This document shows, piece after piece, positions 7,976-15,363 of a stretch of DNA of 19,182 nt. The notes beneath the pieces are model-generated. The model was not told the origin of the DNA. It was given only the letters and a program-made list of their open reading frames with translations, and did not search any database. Position 1 is the first letter of the stretch, and each line of letters opens with the position of its first letter. The position numbers and the translations under genes are program-made. Origin of the DNA: an uncultured Bacteroidota bacterium (GTDB taxonomy: Bacteria; Bacteroidota; Bacteroidia; Chitinophagales; Chitinophagaceae); contig CAMLEX010000008.1 of assembly GCA_946479055.1 (NCBI GenBank), forward strand, positions 1 to 19,182, in the 5' to 3' direction.

Positions 7976-9073
7976 TCATTCTTCAACATCAGCTTTCAAA
8001 TATTGATTAATGAATTTTGGAAAAGCAAATTTTTTCAGCTCCCTGGTTGTTACCCAGCTTACATCTTCTTTCATATCCAGCCTGTTCTTCACTTTTACTT
8101 TAATAAACTGCCCGGCAATCAACTGGTGAGAAAGCTGTTGTTTAAATAGTGGTGAAATAGCCGTTATTTCATAATTCTTTTTTTGTAACCAATTCTGCTT
8201 TTCAGCTTGCATTAAAATTGCTTTACTTTCTTGCTCTTCATTTGTTTCTACCACAGGAAATTCATACAACTGTTGCCAGATGTCTTTTGATATGCGTTGT
8301 CGTATTGCAGTTTTGTTTTCATGTTCGATTACTAAATAATAAAACCATCTCTTCCTTATACTGATCTTTTTTTCTTTTACAGGCAGTTCATTTATTTTAT
8401 TATGAAGAAATGCGAAACAGGTTTTATTAAAAACACATGCTGAACAAAGTGGCGCAACAGGTTTGCAAACAATAGCACCAAAATCCATAATAGCTTGGTT
8501 ATATACACCTGGCTTTTTTTTATCTAAAATATCATTAGCTAATTGCGTGAAATATTTTTTTCCTTCCGTTGAGTCAATGGGTTTGTCAATTCCAAAAACC
8601 CTTGACAATACTCGAAAAACATTCCCGTCTACGACGGCATGTGGCAGATTGAAAGCAAAAGAAGAAATAGCGGCTGCAGTATATGGCCCAATACCCTTTA
8701 GCTCCTTTATTGTTTCGTAAGTATTGGGAAATTTTCCTTTCAACTCTTTTGAAATATACCGGGAAGTAGCAATTAAATTTTTGCACCGGGTATAATAACC
8801 CAAGCCTTCCCACAGTTTAAATACTTTTGAATCAGGAGCTTTAGCCAGTTGATCAATTGCGGGAAACGTTTCAATAAAGCGGTGATAATAAGCTAATCCC
8901 TGCTCCACTCTTGTTTGTTGTAATATGATTTCGCTCAGCCATATTTTATAAGGATCTTTTTCCCCTTTCCAGGGCATTTGCCGCTTGTTTTTCCGCTTGT
9001 TCCATTGTAATAACAAGCCTGAAAATTGCCCTTTTTGGTGGGTTTTTTCTTCTTTTTGAATTCGCTTTTGCAT
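7976..9073 (-). CDS. mutY: A/G-specific adenine DNA glycosylase MutY
   Basis: Removes adenine mispaired with 8-oxoguanine in base-excision repair. Seen: SEIILQQTRVEQ with the catalytic Glu48, the helix-hairpin-helix LKGIGPYTAAAISSFAF near 125-141, catalytic Asp149 in VVDGNVFRVLSR, and a [4Fe-4S] loop with Cys203, 210, 213 and 219 (C-x6-C-x2-C-x5-C). The C-terminal ~130 residues form the NUDIX-like domain that reads 8-oxoG, with FKQQLSHQ as its His motif. The length of 365 residues is typical. The ATG at 9073 precedes a basic tail before QFSGLLLQWN. It is divergent from the HU gene, with 131 bases between, an arrangement common in Bacteroidetes. Confidence 0.95.
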   Translation of the reverse strand: MQKRIQKEEKTHQKGQFSGLLLQWNKRKNKRQMPWKGEKDPYKIWLSEIILQQTRVEQGLAYYHRFIETFPAIDQLAKAPDSKVFKLWEGLGYYTRCKNLIATSRYISKELKGKFPNTYETIKELKGIGPYTAAAISSFAFNLPHAVVDGNVFRVLSRVFGIDKPIDSTEGKKYFTQLANDILDKKKPGVYNQAIMDFGAIVCKPVAPLCSACVFNKTCFAFLHNKINELPVKEKKISIRKRWFYYLVIEHENKTAIRQRISKDIWQQLYEFPVVETNEEQESKAILMQAEKQNWLQKKNYEITAISPLFKQQLSHQLIAGQFIKVKVKNRLDMKEDVSWVTTRELKKFAFPKFINQYLKADVEE

Positions 9074-9204
9074 AATAGGAGCGCTAAATATCTGCCATTT
9101 TCAGAAATACAGATTAGAAATTGTTTGAAAAAAATATGCTATTACCTTGAAAATCATGATATTTTGTTTTAAATTGTCATTGCAAACCTATAAATCTTGC
9201 AAAA

Positions 9205-9522
9205 ATGAGAAAAGCCGATCTAGTAAACCAGATATCTGAAAAGACAGGAATTCCTAAAGTGGATGTCTTAGTTACACTTGAAACTATGTTTAAAGAAGTA
9301 AAAGACACACTTGCTGCGGGAGAGAATATTTATATCCGTGGCTTTGGAAGTTTTATAACCAAAAAAAGAGCTGCGAAGATCGGGCGGAACATTAAAAAGA
9401 ATATTGCAGTTCATATTCCTGAACATTATATACCTGCATTCAAGCCAGCTAAAGAATTTGTAGCTGAAGTAAAAAAACTAAAAGAGGTTAAGCCTGATGA
9501 AGGTCCGGGTGAAGAAGCTTAA
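9205..9522 (+). CDS. HU/IHF-family DNA-binding protein
   Basis: A histone-like dimeric DNA-bending protein of the nucleoid. Seen: the N-terminal helices MRKADLVNQISEKTGIPK, the beta-arm entry NIYIRGFGSFITKKRAAKIGRN, and the closing IPAFKPAKEF that marks the family's end near residue 89. A short acidic tail (KPDEGPGEEA) follows, bringing it to 105 residues against about 90-95 for classic HU. The region NIAVHIPEHYIP follows the DNA-intercalating arm. The gene heads a plus-strand run with the TPR gene, the basic microprotein and rng. The upstream region has AT-rich blocks but no perfect -7 match that I can defend. I cannot say from sequence whether it is an HU or an IHF-type subunit. Confidence 0.93.
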   Translation: MRKADLVNQISEKTGIPKVDVLVTLETMFKEVKDTLAAGENIYIRGFGSFITKKRAAKIGRNIKKNIAVHIPEHYIPAFKPAKEFVAEVKKLKEVKPDEGPGEEA

Positions 9523-9563
9523 CCTTCTATTTAAGAATATTTTATCTCCTTGTAATCAATTTA

Positions 9564-9596
9564 TTGAAAATATTAGTTTCCGCGACGGTAACTTTG
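9564..9596 (+). promoter_or_regulatory. Promoter of the TPR gene
   Basis: A perfect -7 element TAACTTTG (9589-9596) follows a TTG (9564-9566) after 22 bases, at the long end of the allowed spacing. The start of transcription would be near 9601, leaving a leader of about 15 bases before the GTG at 9616. The TPR gene can thus be transcribed apart from the HU gene. Confidence 0.55.
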
Positions 9597-9615
9597 CTCT
9601 CCAAATTATAACAAA

Positions 9616-10479
9616 GTGAAAAAACCGCAGTGGATTACCGTAGGGATAGCAGTGTTATTAATAATATCTATTTTTTTATTTGGACGTACTGTACCTAATA
9701 AAAAAAATATACCTGTTGCTACACATCAGGAAAATGATGGCCATAATCACAGTACTTCCTCCGGTATTTCTATTGACTCCATTTTAACTATTGCAAAAAA
9801 ACAACTTAGTACTGAACAAGTTACAAGACTAAGTATGCTTGAAAATTCTATCTCCCGTGGTGATGTAAAAGAACAACAATTAAAAGTATATCACCAACTT
9901 TCTCATTTCTGGGGAGACTCTATGCGCTTCTTTCCGCCTTATGCCTGGTATGAAGCCGAAGCCGCAAGGTTGGAAAATTCGGAAAAAAGCCTCACCTTCG
10001 CAGCCCACTTATTTTTAGAGAACCTGCAACAGGAGCAAAACCCGGAATTGATGAGGTGGGAAGCATTGCAGGCTAAGGATTTGTTTGAAAGGTCTTTGAA
10101 GATTAACCCGGATAATGATTCAACCAAAGTAGGTCTTGGCGCCTGCTACCTTTTCGGAAATATTTCTACCAATCCAATGGAAGGAATAGCAAAGATCAGG
10201 GAAGTGGTTGAAAAAGACAGCACGAATACCTATGCACAACTGACTTTGGTAAAGGGTTCACTGATCTCCGGGCAAACAGATAAAGCGATCAGCCGTTTAC
10301 AAACTGTCAATCGTCTGCAACCGGAAAATATTGAAGCCATATTATTGCTGGCAGAAGTATATGAACGAAAAGGCGATAAAGCTGTAGCTGCTGAATGGTA
10401 TAAGAAGAGTTTGGAATACATTAAACGATCTGATGCCAGAGCAGAGATAGAAAAAAGGATTGCTGAATTAAAAAACTAA
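9616..10479 (+). CDS. Membrane-anchored tetratricopeptide-repeat protein
   Basis: Function not recognised beyond TPR scaffolding. One N-terminal hydrophobic segment (about residues 7-22, preceded by MKKPQW) anchors it in the inner membrane, with the remainder probably periplasmic. A short linker with His37, His43 and His45 follows, then TPR helices over roughly residues 130-285; the clearest repeats are around LFERSLKINPDNDSTKVGLGACY, YAQLTLVKGSLISGQTDKAI and EAILLLAEVYERKGDKAVAAEWYKKSLEY. The start is a GTG; I found no better ATG upstream in frame. In Bacteroidetes genomes, TPR proteins of this size often lie between HU and rng, so a nucleoid- or RNA-related role is possible but unproven. 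Confidence 0.8.
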   Translation: MKKPQWITVGIAVLLIISIFLFGRTVPNKKNIPVATHQENDGHNHSTSSGISIDSILTIAKKQLSTEQVTRLSMLENSISRGDVKEQQLKVYHQLSHFWGDSMRFFPPYAWYEAEAARLENSEKSLTFAAHLFLENLQQEQNPELMRWEALQAKDLFERSLKINPDNDSTKVGLGACYLFGNISTNPMEGIAKIREVVEKDSTNTYAQLTLVKGSLISGQTDKAISRLQTVNRLQPENIEAILLLAEVYERKGDKAVAAEWYKKSLEYIKRSDARAEIEKRIAELKN

Positions 10480-10502
10480 TCTCCTGAAAGATGCTGGAGA
10501 TT
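10478..10502 (+). terminator. Possible terminator after the TPR gene
   Basis: AATCTCC (10478-10484, overlapping the stop codon) pairs with GGAGATT (10496-10502) around an 11-base loop. Only a short T stretch follows, so it may be partial, letting transcription continue into the microprotein gene. Confidence 0.4.
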
Positions 10503-10561
10503 TGAAATAGATTAGGGTAGAATAAACGTATTTATAAACAAGATTTAAAAATTATTTGAGT

Positions 10562-10654
10562 ATGCCTTGTGGTAAGAAAAGAAAGCGTCATAAGATTGCG
10601 ACGCACAAGCGTAAAAAAAGACTGAGAAAGAACCGTCATAAGAAGAGGAAATAA
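10562..10654 (+). CDS. Very basic 30-residue microprotein, mS38-like (AURKAIP1/COX24 domain)
   Basis: A 30-residue reading frame beginning MPCGKKRKRHKIATHKRKKR; 19 of 30 residues are Lys or Arg and 3 are His. It matches, from memory, the short Bacteroidetes proteins annotated as AURKAIP1/COX24-domain proteins, related to the C-terminus of mitochondrial ribosomal protein mS38. By that relation it probably binds rRNA in the ribosome; this is inference. Its conserved place before rng, its own stop, and the strong hairpin starting 26 bases later support a real gene despite its length. The ATG has an A/T-rich leader (AAAATTATTTGAGT) typical of this phylum. I cannot tell whether it equals any of the novel ribosomal proteins seen in Flavobacterium ribosome structures. 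Confidence 0.82.
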   Translation: MPCGKKRKRHKIATHKRKKRLRKNRHKKRK

Positions 10655-10680
10655 TATTTCTTTTCTTAGTACGAAACGAC

Positions 10681-10705
10681 CCTGTTCCACCTTTGGTGGA
10701 ACAGG
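10681..10705. terminator. Strong hairpin after the microprotein gene
   Basis: A perfect 11-bp inverted repeat, CCTGTTCCACC / GGTGGAACAGG, with a TTT loop. A further GAAAC/GTTTC pair flanks it (10673-10677 and 10707-10711). No T run follows, so termination may be partial or factor-dependent; it could also stabilise the 3' end of the microprotein message. Confidence 0.65.
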
Positions 10706-10713
10706 AGTTTCAG

Positions 10714-10746
10714 TTGACTGGTTGTTTTGCCGCCCGTATAAGTTTG
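10714..10746 (+). promoter_or_regulatory. Promoter of rng
   Basis: A perfect TAnnTTTG element, TAAGTTTG (10739-10746), has a TTG at 10714-10716, 22 bases before it. It lies after the hairpin that ends the microprotein transcript. Transcription would start near 10751, giving an unusually long leader of about 95 bases before the rng ATG. Confidence 0.55.
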
Positions 10747-10847
10747 CACCCCACCTAATTACTGCAACTTACCCAACAGCATACAATGTACGGATTACTG
10801 GCAACCGGTGTTTACAGCACTAAGGACATTCATTTATGTAAGCTGTA

Positions 10848-12401
10848 ATGAACAAAGAACTCATTATTAATGCCGCTCCGCAGGGTGTAGAAATTGCCTT
10901 GCTCGAGAATAGAAAACTCGTAGAACTGCATAGCGAAAAAAGCGATGCCCGTTTTGCAGTAGGAGATCTATACCTGGGAAAAGTTAAAAAACTTATTCCC
11001 GGGCTCAATGCCGCATTTGTTGAAGTGGGGTTTGAAAAGGATGCGTTTCTTCACTATACTGATCTTAGCCCCTATGCTAAGTCTTTGCTGAAGTTTACAG
11101 CGCTGACCATGAATGACAAAAGCGAAACAGGATTAGATTTCGGAAAATTTGAAGTAGAACCTGAGATCATCAAAACAGGTAAGATCAATGAAGTATTGGG
11201 AGGAAAGCCCAATATTCTTGTTCAGATACTCAAAGAACCTATTGCAGCCAAAGGACCAAGATTAAGTTGTGAAATTTCATTACCCGGCCGTTTTGTTGTT
11301 ATCACTCCATTTAACAATATCGTTGCTGTCTCCCGGAAAATACATTCTTCCGAAGAAAGAAAAAGATTACAAAAGATCGTTGAAGCGATAAAGCCAAAAA
11401 ATTTCGGTGTTATTGTTCGTACTGCTGCGGAAGGAAAGAATACAGCTGAATTACATGAAGATCTTTCTGAGTTGGTAGAAATGTGGAAGAGCATTCAGAA
11501 AAATCTAAAAGGTGCTGTTGCTCCTGCCAAAATTTTAAGTGAGCAAACGAAAACAAACAGTATTCTCAGAGATTTGCTCAATGCAGATTTCAATAAAATA
11601 GTAGTCAACGACCGGACCATCTTTGCAGATACCAAAAACTATATTCAGCGAATAGCTCCTGAGAAGGTTGATATTGTTTCCTTTTATCAGAATGGTTCTC
11701 CGATTTTTGATTCATTTGGAATTACTAAACAGGTTAAGTCCTCTTTTGGTAAAACAGTGAATATGAATAGCGGCGCCTATCTCATTATTGAGCATACGGA
11801 AGCATTACATGTAATAGATGTAAACAGTGGTTATAAAAGCGTAAGCAATAACCAGGAACAAAATGCATTGGAAACGAACCTGGAAGCTGCAGAAGAAATT
11901 GCACGTCAATTACGCCTCCGTGACCTCGGTGGCATTATTGTGGCAGATTTCATTGATATGAAACTTCCTGAGAACAAGCGGAAGTTGGTGGAAAAAATGG
12001 AAGAATTCATGAGTCCTGACAGGGCCAAGCATGCAGTGCTTCCCATTTCCAAATTCGGCATTATGCAGATCACCCGGCAACGAATGAAGCCGGAGATGAA
12101 TATTAATACGCAGGAAATTTGCCCAAGCTGTAACGGTACAGGGAAAATATCTTCTACAATATTACTGGAAGACGAGATTGAAAAAAATCTTAGCTACCTG
12201 ATCACTCATCAGCATAAAAACCTGAAACTGGTAGTAAACCCTATTATGTATGCTTATCTTACCAAAGGCTGGCCATGGAACACAAAAATGGCTTTATTGA
12301 AAAAGAAATTAGGACAGAAAACAAGGATAGAAGCCGATACCAATTATCATCTTACTGAATACAAGTTTTTTGACCGCCATGATGAAGAGATAAAACTATA
12401 A
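10848..12401 (+). CDS. rng: Ribonuclease G/E family endoribonuclease
   Basis: A single-strand endoribonuclease for rRNA maturation and mRNA decay; Mg-dependent, cytoplasmic. Domains in order: S1 RNA-binding domain (about residues 35-130, with GDLYLGKVKKLIPGLNAAFVEVG), 5'-sensor/RNase H-like region, then the DNase I-like catalytic core with Asp324 in HVIDVNSGYKS and the DFIDM motif (Asp367/Asp370) in GGIIVADFIDM. The Zn-link cysteines Cys425 and Cys428 lie in CPSCNGTG. At 517 residues it is RNase G-sized and has no long RNase E scaffold tail. The ATG at 10848 matches the usual MNKELIINA start. A strong terminator closes the transcript. Confidence 0.95.
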   Translation: MNKELIINAAPQGVEIALLENRKLVELHSEKSDARFAVGDLYLGKVKKLIPGLNAAFVEVGFEKDAFLHYTDLSPYAKSLLKFTALTMNDKSETGLDFGKFEVEPEIIKTGKINEVLGGKPNILVQILKEPIAAKGPRLSCEISLPGRFVVITPFNNIVAVSRKIHSSEERKRLQKIVEAIKPKNFGVIVRTAAEGKNTAELHEDLSELVEMWKSIQKNLKGAVAPAKILSEQTKTNSILRDLLNADFNKIVVNDRTIFADTKNYIQRIAPEKVDIVSFYQNGSPIFDSFGITKQVKSSFGKTVNMNSGAYLIIEHTEALHVIDVNSGYKSVSNNQEQNALETNLEAAEEIARQLRLRDLGGIIVADFIDMKLPENKRKLVEKMEEFMSPDRAKHAVLPISKFGIMQITRQRMKPEMNINTQEICPSCNGTGKISSTILLEDEIEKNLSYLITHQHKNLKLVVNPIMYAYLTKGWPWNTKMALLKKKLGQKTRIEADTNYHLTEYKFFDRHDEEIKL

Positions 12402-12423
12402 CCAACTATTTATACAAATAGAA

Positions 12424-12458
12424 GCCCGGTTGCGATTGATAGCAACCGGGCCTTTTTT
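12424..12458 (+). terminator. Rho-independent terminator of rng
   Basis: GCCCGGTTGC (12424-12433) and GCAACCGGGC (12442-12451) form a perfect 10-bp GC-rich stem with an 8-base loop, followed by C and six Ts (12453-12458). It lies 23 bases after the rng stop and just before the convergent end of the M14 peptidase gene. Confidence 0.93.
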
Positions 12459-12478
12459 ATAGGTAGAACGAACGGATT

Positions 12479-15007
12479 TTATTGCCCTACAAAAAACACG
12501 GCATTACAAAACATCAGCTTACCATTTTCCCAGAAATTACGGAACAACACATTATCAGCTAAATAAGAAATACTGCCTTTTCCCAGATCCTGCACACCGA
12601 AGAGCAATCCATCTTTTAATTTATCTTTCAACTTATAGCCTACAAATCCGGCTACCTGGTTGGTTTTTTTTATTATGCCGGTATTCCATCCATTTTCTTT
12701 TATAAAATCGTAAACAATGGTGTCCATTTTCAACGTATAATAATAATTGGGATAACCATACATTAAAGGATGAGTATTATCTATATCAACTTTGTAAATG
12801 GAACCAGGTGTATTGCCGGGCAATTCATCCTTTTCCCTGTTTTCAAAAGAAAGCAATGCTGTATATGGATCTTTTTTTGAAGCAGTATCTTTATCGCCAT
12901 CCTTCTTTAAACGAATGGCACTCCAGTCCTGCTTTGACAATTGCAGAACAGCACTTTCCAACGCTACTATCCGTCCACCATTCCGTATCCATTGATGAAA
13001 CTGATCTGCAGATGATTTTTCAGTTAAAAAACGGTAATTGCCATCCGGTAATATCAATACGTCAATTTTATTCCATGCTACACGGCTAAAATCATTGGCG
13101 TTGATAAGTGTTACCGGATATTTTAACTGTTGTTCAAAGAAAAACCATACTTCTCCTGCAGCATTTGAGCCAACCCCTTCACCAGTAAGCATGGCAACTT
13201 TTGGTGTTTTTATGGGATGTACTTTAGAACTACCAAAATCAAATCCTTTGTCAACCATGCCTGTGGTCACCGCATTCATTTTAATATTATTTGAATCACA
13301 GACCTTGCTTACCATTTGCCATAAACTACTACCAAATTTTTCATTGCCTTTTTTTAATATTATCACCGATCCCCGCCCGAACTGCTGACCATTTATTTCA
13401 AATGGCATTTCTGCAAACCGGATCTTTATTCCCTGGTTAAGAAGTTGTGCTAGGGTTTTTGCCGATGAAACGCCCTGCCAACGGATGACATAACCATAAG
13501 CATCTACTGAACTATTTTGTATAGGTTGAGATTGTACTACAGTATTTCCCAGGTTCATACGTTCTTTACTGGCATAAGCAGTAAGCCCGTACACATAAGG
13601 CAATGACCATGCAGTAATATCATAAGTTATAGAATCTACCAGTTTTGATTGTGGCTCAAACAACACTTTGAGCATTGTAGCTTTCGGCTGGGCAGCACTT
13701 ATTACAATATCTCCTTGGGATATACTGAAGGCTTCCTCTTTGGATGTGTGATAGTTAAATCCTTTTCCATTCCCACTACCGCTTCCGTATTGAATCCCGT
13801 TTTTATCTAACAGATCCAAAAGAGCCTTAATCCGTTCCGCATCGTCAGGATTGTTTTTAATTACATAAGTTTTATAATCACCGACAGATCCAGCTAAACC
13901 GTTATTAAAAAATTTTCTGAACTCTTTTACCAGGGCTGTTGCATTAGCTGAAGATATTTCAATAGTGCTGAGAGAAGTGGTATAATGATGTATAACCCGG
14001 TCATATAAGGTAAGTGTATCGCCTTCATCTGTTTCTGCTCCCAGGCCACCGGCACCACCACCACCTTGCTCATACGTCATACCGATAGCTCCATTATAAA
14101 CCGGATAGGTATCGCCGTAAGAAGGATAAAAAAGATCAAATACCTCCCGGGTAAAATACAGCCAGTTATTTTTATCAAAGTACTTTGCATGATTTTTCCC
14201 GATTGTAGTCTGAAAATCTCTTTGCCATTGTGTTATTGCTTCATGATAAGGTTGAGCAGCAGGAGCAAAATAATAGGGTTGGTTGATTCCTTGTTCATGA
14301 TAATCTACATGCACCTGTGGCAGCCATTGATTGTAAACGTTCATCCGCTGTTTACTTTCCACCTGTGTTTGCCAGGCCCAATCGCGGTTAAGATCAAAAT
14401 TGTAATGATTGGTTCTCCCTCCGGGCCATGGTTCCCGATGTTCACGGGCATCCAGCGATGGATTATAATTAACTCCGGCCACAGAATTGAACCAGTTTAC
14501 GTAACGATCTCGTCCATCGGGATTCACGCAGGGATCTATTATTATAACCGTATTCTTCAACCATTCTTTTGTTCGCGTATTCTTTGGATCAGTCAATGCA
14601 AACAAGGTGAGTAAAGCAGCTTCTGAAGAGGAGGTTTCATTACCATGTACATTATAGCTTAACCATACGAGGGCAGGTGCGTTTTCTGAGGGCATCATTT
14701 TATCTTTTGCCAGGTTAGCTAATCTCAAATTGTTTATCCTGATACTTTCCAGGTTGCTAATATTTTCCTCTGCAGATATAAACGCAAGATATAATGGGCG
14801 ATGTTCATTGGTCTCACCGTATTGTTGAAGTTTTACTGATTTAGGTAATACCTGGGCCACATGCTGAAAATAGTTTACTACTTTCCAATGAGGTGTATAG
14901 CGTGTTCCTGGTTTATAACCTAAAAATTCTTCGGGAGATTTTAATTGAGCAATAGAAACTGTTGCCAGATACGCCAGCAGGATAAGCAACAATGATCTTT
15001 TATACAT
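12479..15007 (-). CDS. Secreted M14-family zinc carboxypeptidase with C-terminal GATase1-like region
   Basis: Residues 1-20 form a signal peptide (MYKRSLLLILLAYLATVSIA, cut before Q21), so the enzyme acts in the periplasm or outside. The M14 site is complete: Zn ligands His121 and Glu124 in HGNETSS, DPCVNPDGRDR at 158-168, the third ligand His237 in VDYHEQG, and catalytic Glu313 in GMTYEQGGG. The family removes C-terminal residues from peptides, or cleaves peptidoglycan stems in some branches. About residues 600-690 (KVAMLTGEGVGSN onward, with VLILPDGNYRFL) resemble a class I glutamine-amidotransferase-like fold seen in other large Bacteroidetes M14 proteins; no catalytic Cys triad is evident there. 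At 842 residues it is much longer than a plain M14 domain (about 300). A near-match promoter (TACCTTTT on the minus strand, 15031-15038) precedes the ATG. Confidence 0.88.
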   Translation of the reverse strand: MYKRSLLLILLAYLATVSIAQLKSPEEFLGYKPGTRYTPHWKVVNYFQHVAQVLPKSVKLQQYGETNEHRPLYLAFISAEENISNLESIRINNLRLANLAKDKMMPSENAPALVWLSYNVHGNETSSSEAALLTLFALTDPKNTRTKEWLKNTVIIIDPCVNPDGRDRYVNWFNSVAGVNYNPSLDAREHREPWPGGRTNHYNFDLNRDWAWQTQVESKQRMNVYNQWLPQVHVDYHEQGINQPYYFAPAAQPYHEAITQWQRDFQTTIGKNHAKYFDKNNWLYFTREVFDLFYPSYGDTYPVYNGAIGMTYEQGGGGAGGLGAETDEGDTLTLYDRVIHHYTTSLSTIEISSANATALVKEFRKFFNNGLAGSVGDYKTYVIKNNPDDAERIKALLDLLDKNGIQYGSGSGNGKGFNYHTSKEEAFSISQGDIVISAAQPKATMLKVLFEPQSKLVDSITYDITAWSLPYVYGLTAYASKERMNLGNTVVQSQPIQNSSVDAYGYVIRWQGVSSAKTLAQLLNQGIKIRFAEMPFEINGQQFGRGSVIILKKGNEKFGSSLWQMVSKVCDSNNIKMNAVTTGMVDKGFDFGSSKVHPIKTPKVAMLTGEGVGSNAAGEVWFFFEQQLKYPVTLINANDFSRVAWNKIDVLILPDGNYRFLTEKSSADQFHQWIRNGGRIVALESAVLQLSKQDWSAIRLKKDGDKDTASKKDPYTALLSFENREKDELPGNTPGSIYKVDIDNTHPLMYGYPNYYYTLKMDTIVYDFIKENGWNTGIIKKTNQVAGFVGYKLKDKLKDGLLFGVQDLGKGSISYLADNVLFRNFWENGKLMFCNAVFFVGQ

Positions 15008-15049
15008 GGGAATTTTTTACGAAGTAAATTAAAAGGTAGTCAAATAAAA

Positions 15050-15083
15050 AATCCCCGACTGGTTTGAAACCAGGCAGGGGATT
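15050..15083 (-). terminator. Strong terminator, reading on the minus strand
   Basis: Two nested stems: AATCCCC (15050-15056) with GGGGATT (15077-15083), and CTGGTT (15059-15064) with AACCAG (15068-15073), separated by small unpaired bases. Read on the minus strand the stem is followed by GGGGATTTTTTATTT, a good T run. It ends a transcript coming from the YugP-type peptidase or from the small frame after it, and insulates the M14 gene. Confidence 0.85.
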
Positions 15084-15197
15084 ATTTTAAATGGGATTAA
15101 ACTAATTGTCTTGCATTAGTCACCGGAGCTCTTCCACTTGCAGAAGGGTTATTTATTAGCACATTACTAAGTACAAACCAATATCAGGAAATTATAA

Positions 15198-15353
15198 TCA
15201 TTGCAATGGACTTATCGAACCGGTAATTTTTTTATTCAACACCGCCTGTTCGGCTAGCGCCCAGGTGCAATTGGGGTCAACTACTTTCCAGCATCTGGAA
15301 CAAACAATCCTGCGTTCATGCCGAAATGGGTCTTTTGCTTGAGCCTCTAGAAT
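15198..15353 (-). pseudogene. 51-codon cysteine-containing open frame without a normal start codon
   Basis: On the minus strand a frame opens after a TAA (15354-15356) and runs to a TGA at 15198-15200. Its translation looks protein-like rather than random: it contains DPFRHERRIVCSRCWK, then DPNC and WALAEQAVLNKK, giving a C-x2-C-x7-C pattern. No ATG, GTG or TTG occurs before the cysteines; the first codon after the stop is ATT. It could be a small zinc-binding protein started at ATT, a gene remnant that lost its start, or a chance frame. It lies between the YugP-type peptidase stop and a minus-strand terminator, so it would be transcribed. I do not recognise the family. Confidence 0.35.
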
Positions 15354-15363
15354 TTAATTTAAT

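Larger units (their letters stand above)
15008..15363. other. 356-base gap between the two peptidase genes
   Basis: Between the M14 gene start and the YugP-type peptidase stop. From left to right it holds a weak M14 promoter, a strong hairpin terminator (15050-15083), a small inverted repeat (ACTAAT 15101-15106 / ATTAGT 15115-15120), a region with no pattern I recognise, and a 51-codon minus-strand open frame (15198-15353). A 6-bp hairpin with a 3-base loop (TTCCAG 15286-15291 / CTGGAA 15295-15300) lies inside that frame. No tRNA-like fold is present. Confidence 0.6.

Noticed and set aside
14066..14614. 182-codon plus-strand frame antisense to the M14 peptidase
   Set aside because: It runs opposite the codons of the zinc-site region of a gene with clear catalytic residues; composition (many Ile, Cys, His) is that of a shadow frame.
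15198..15240. T-loop-like GGTTCGAT on the minus strand near 15215
   Set aside because: It lacks the paired 5-bp arm and there is no acceptor, D or anticodon arm nearby, so it is not a tRNA or tmRNA end.
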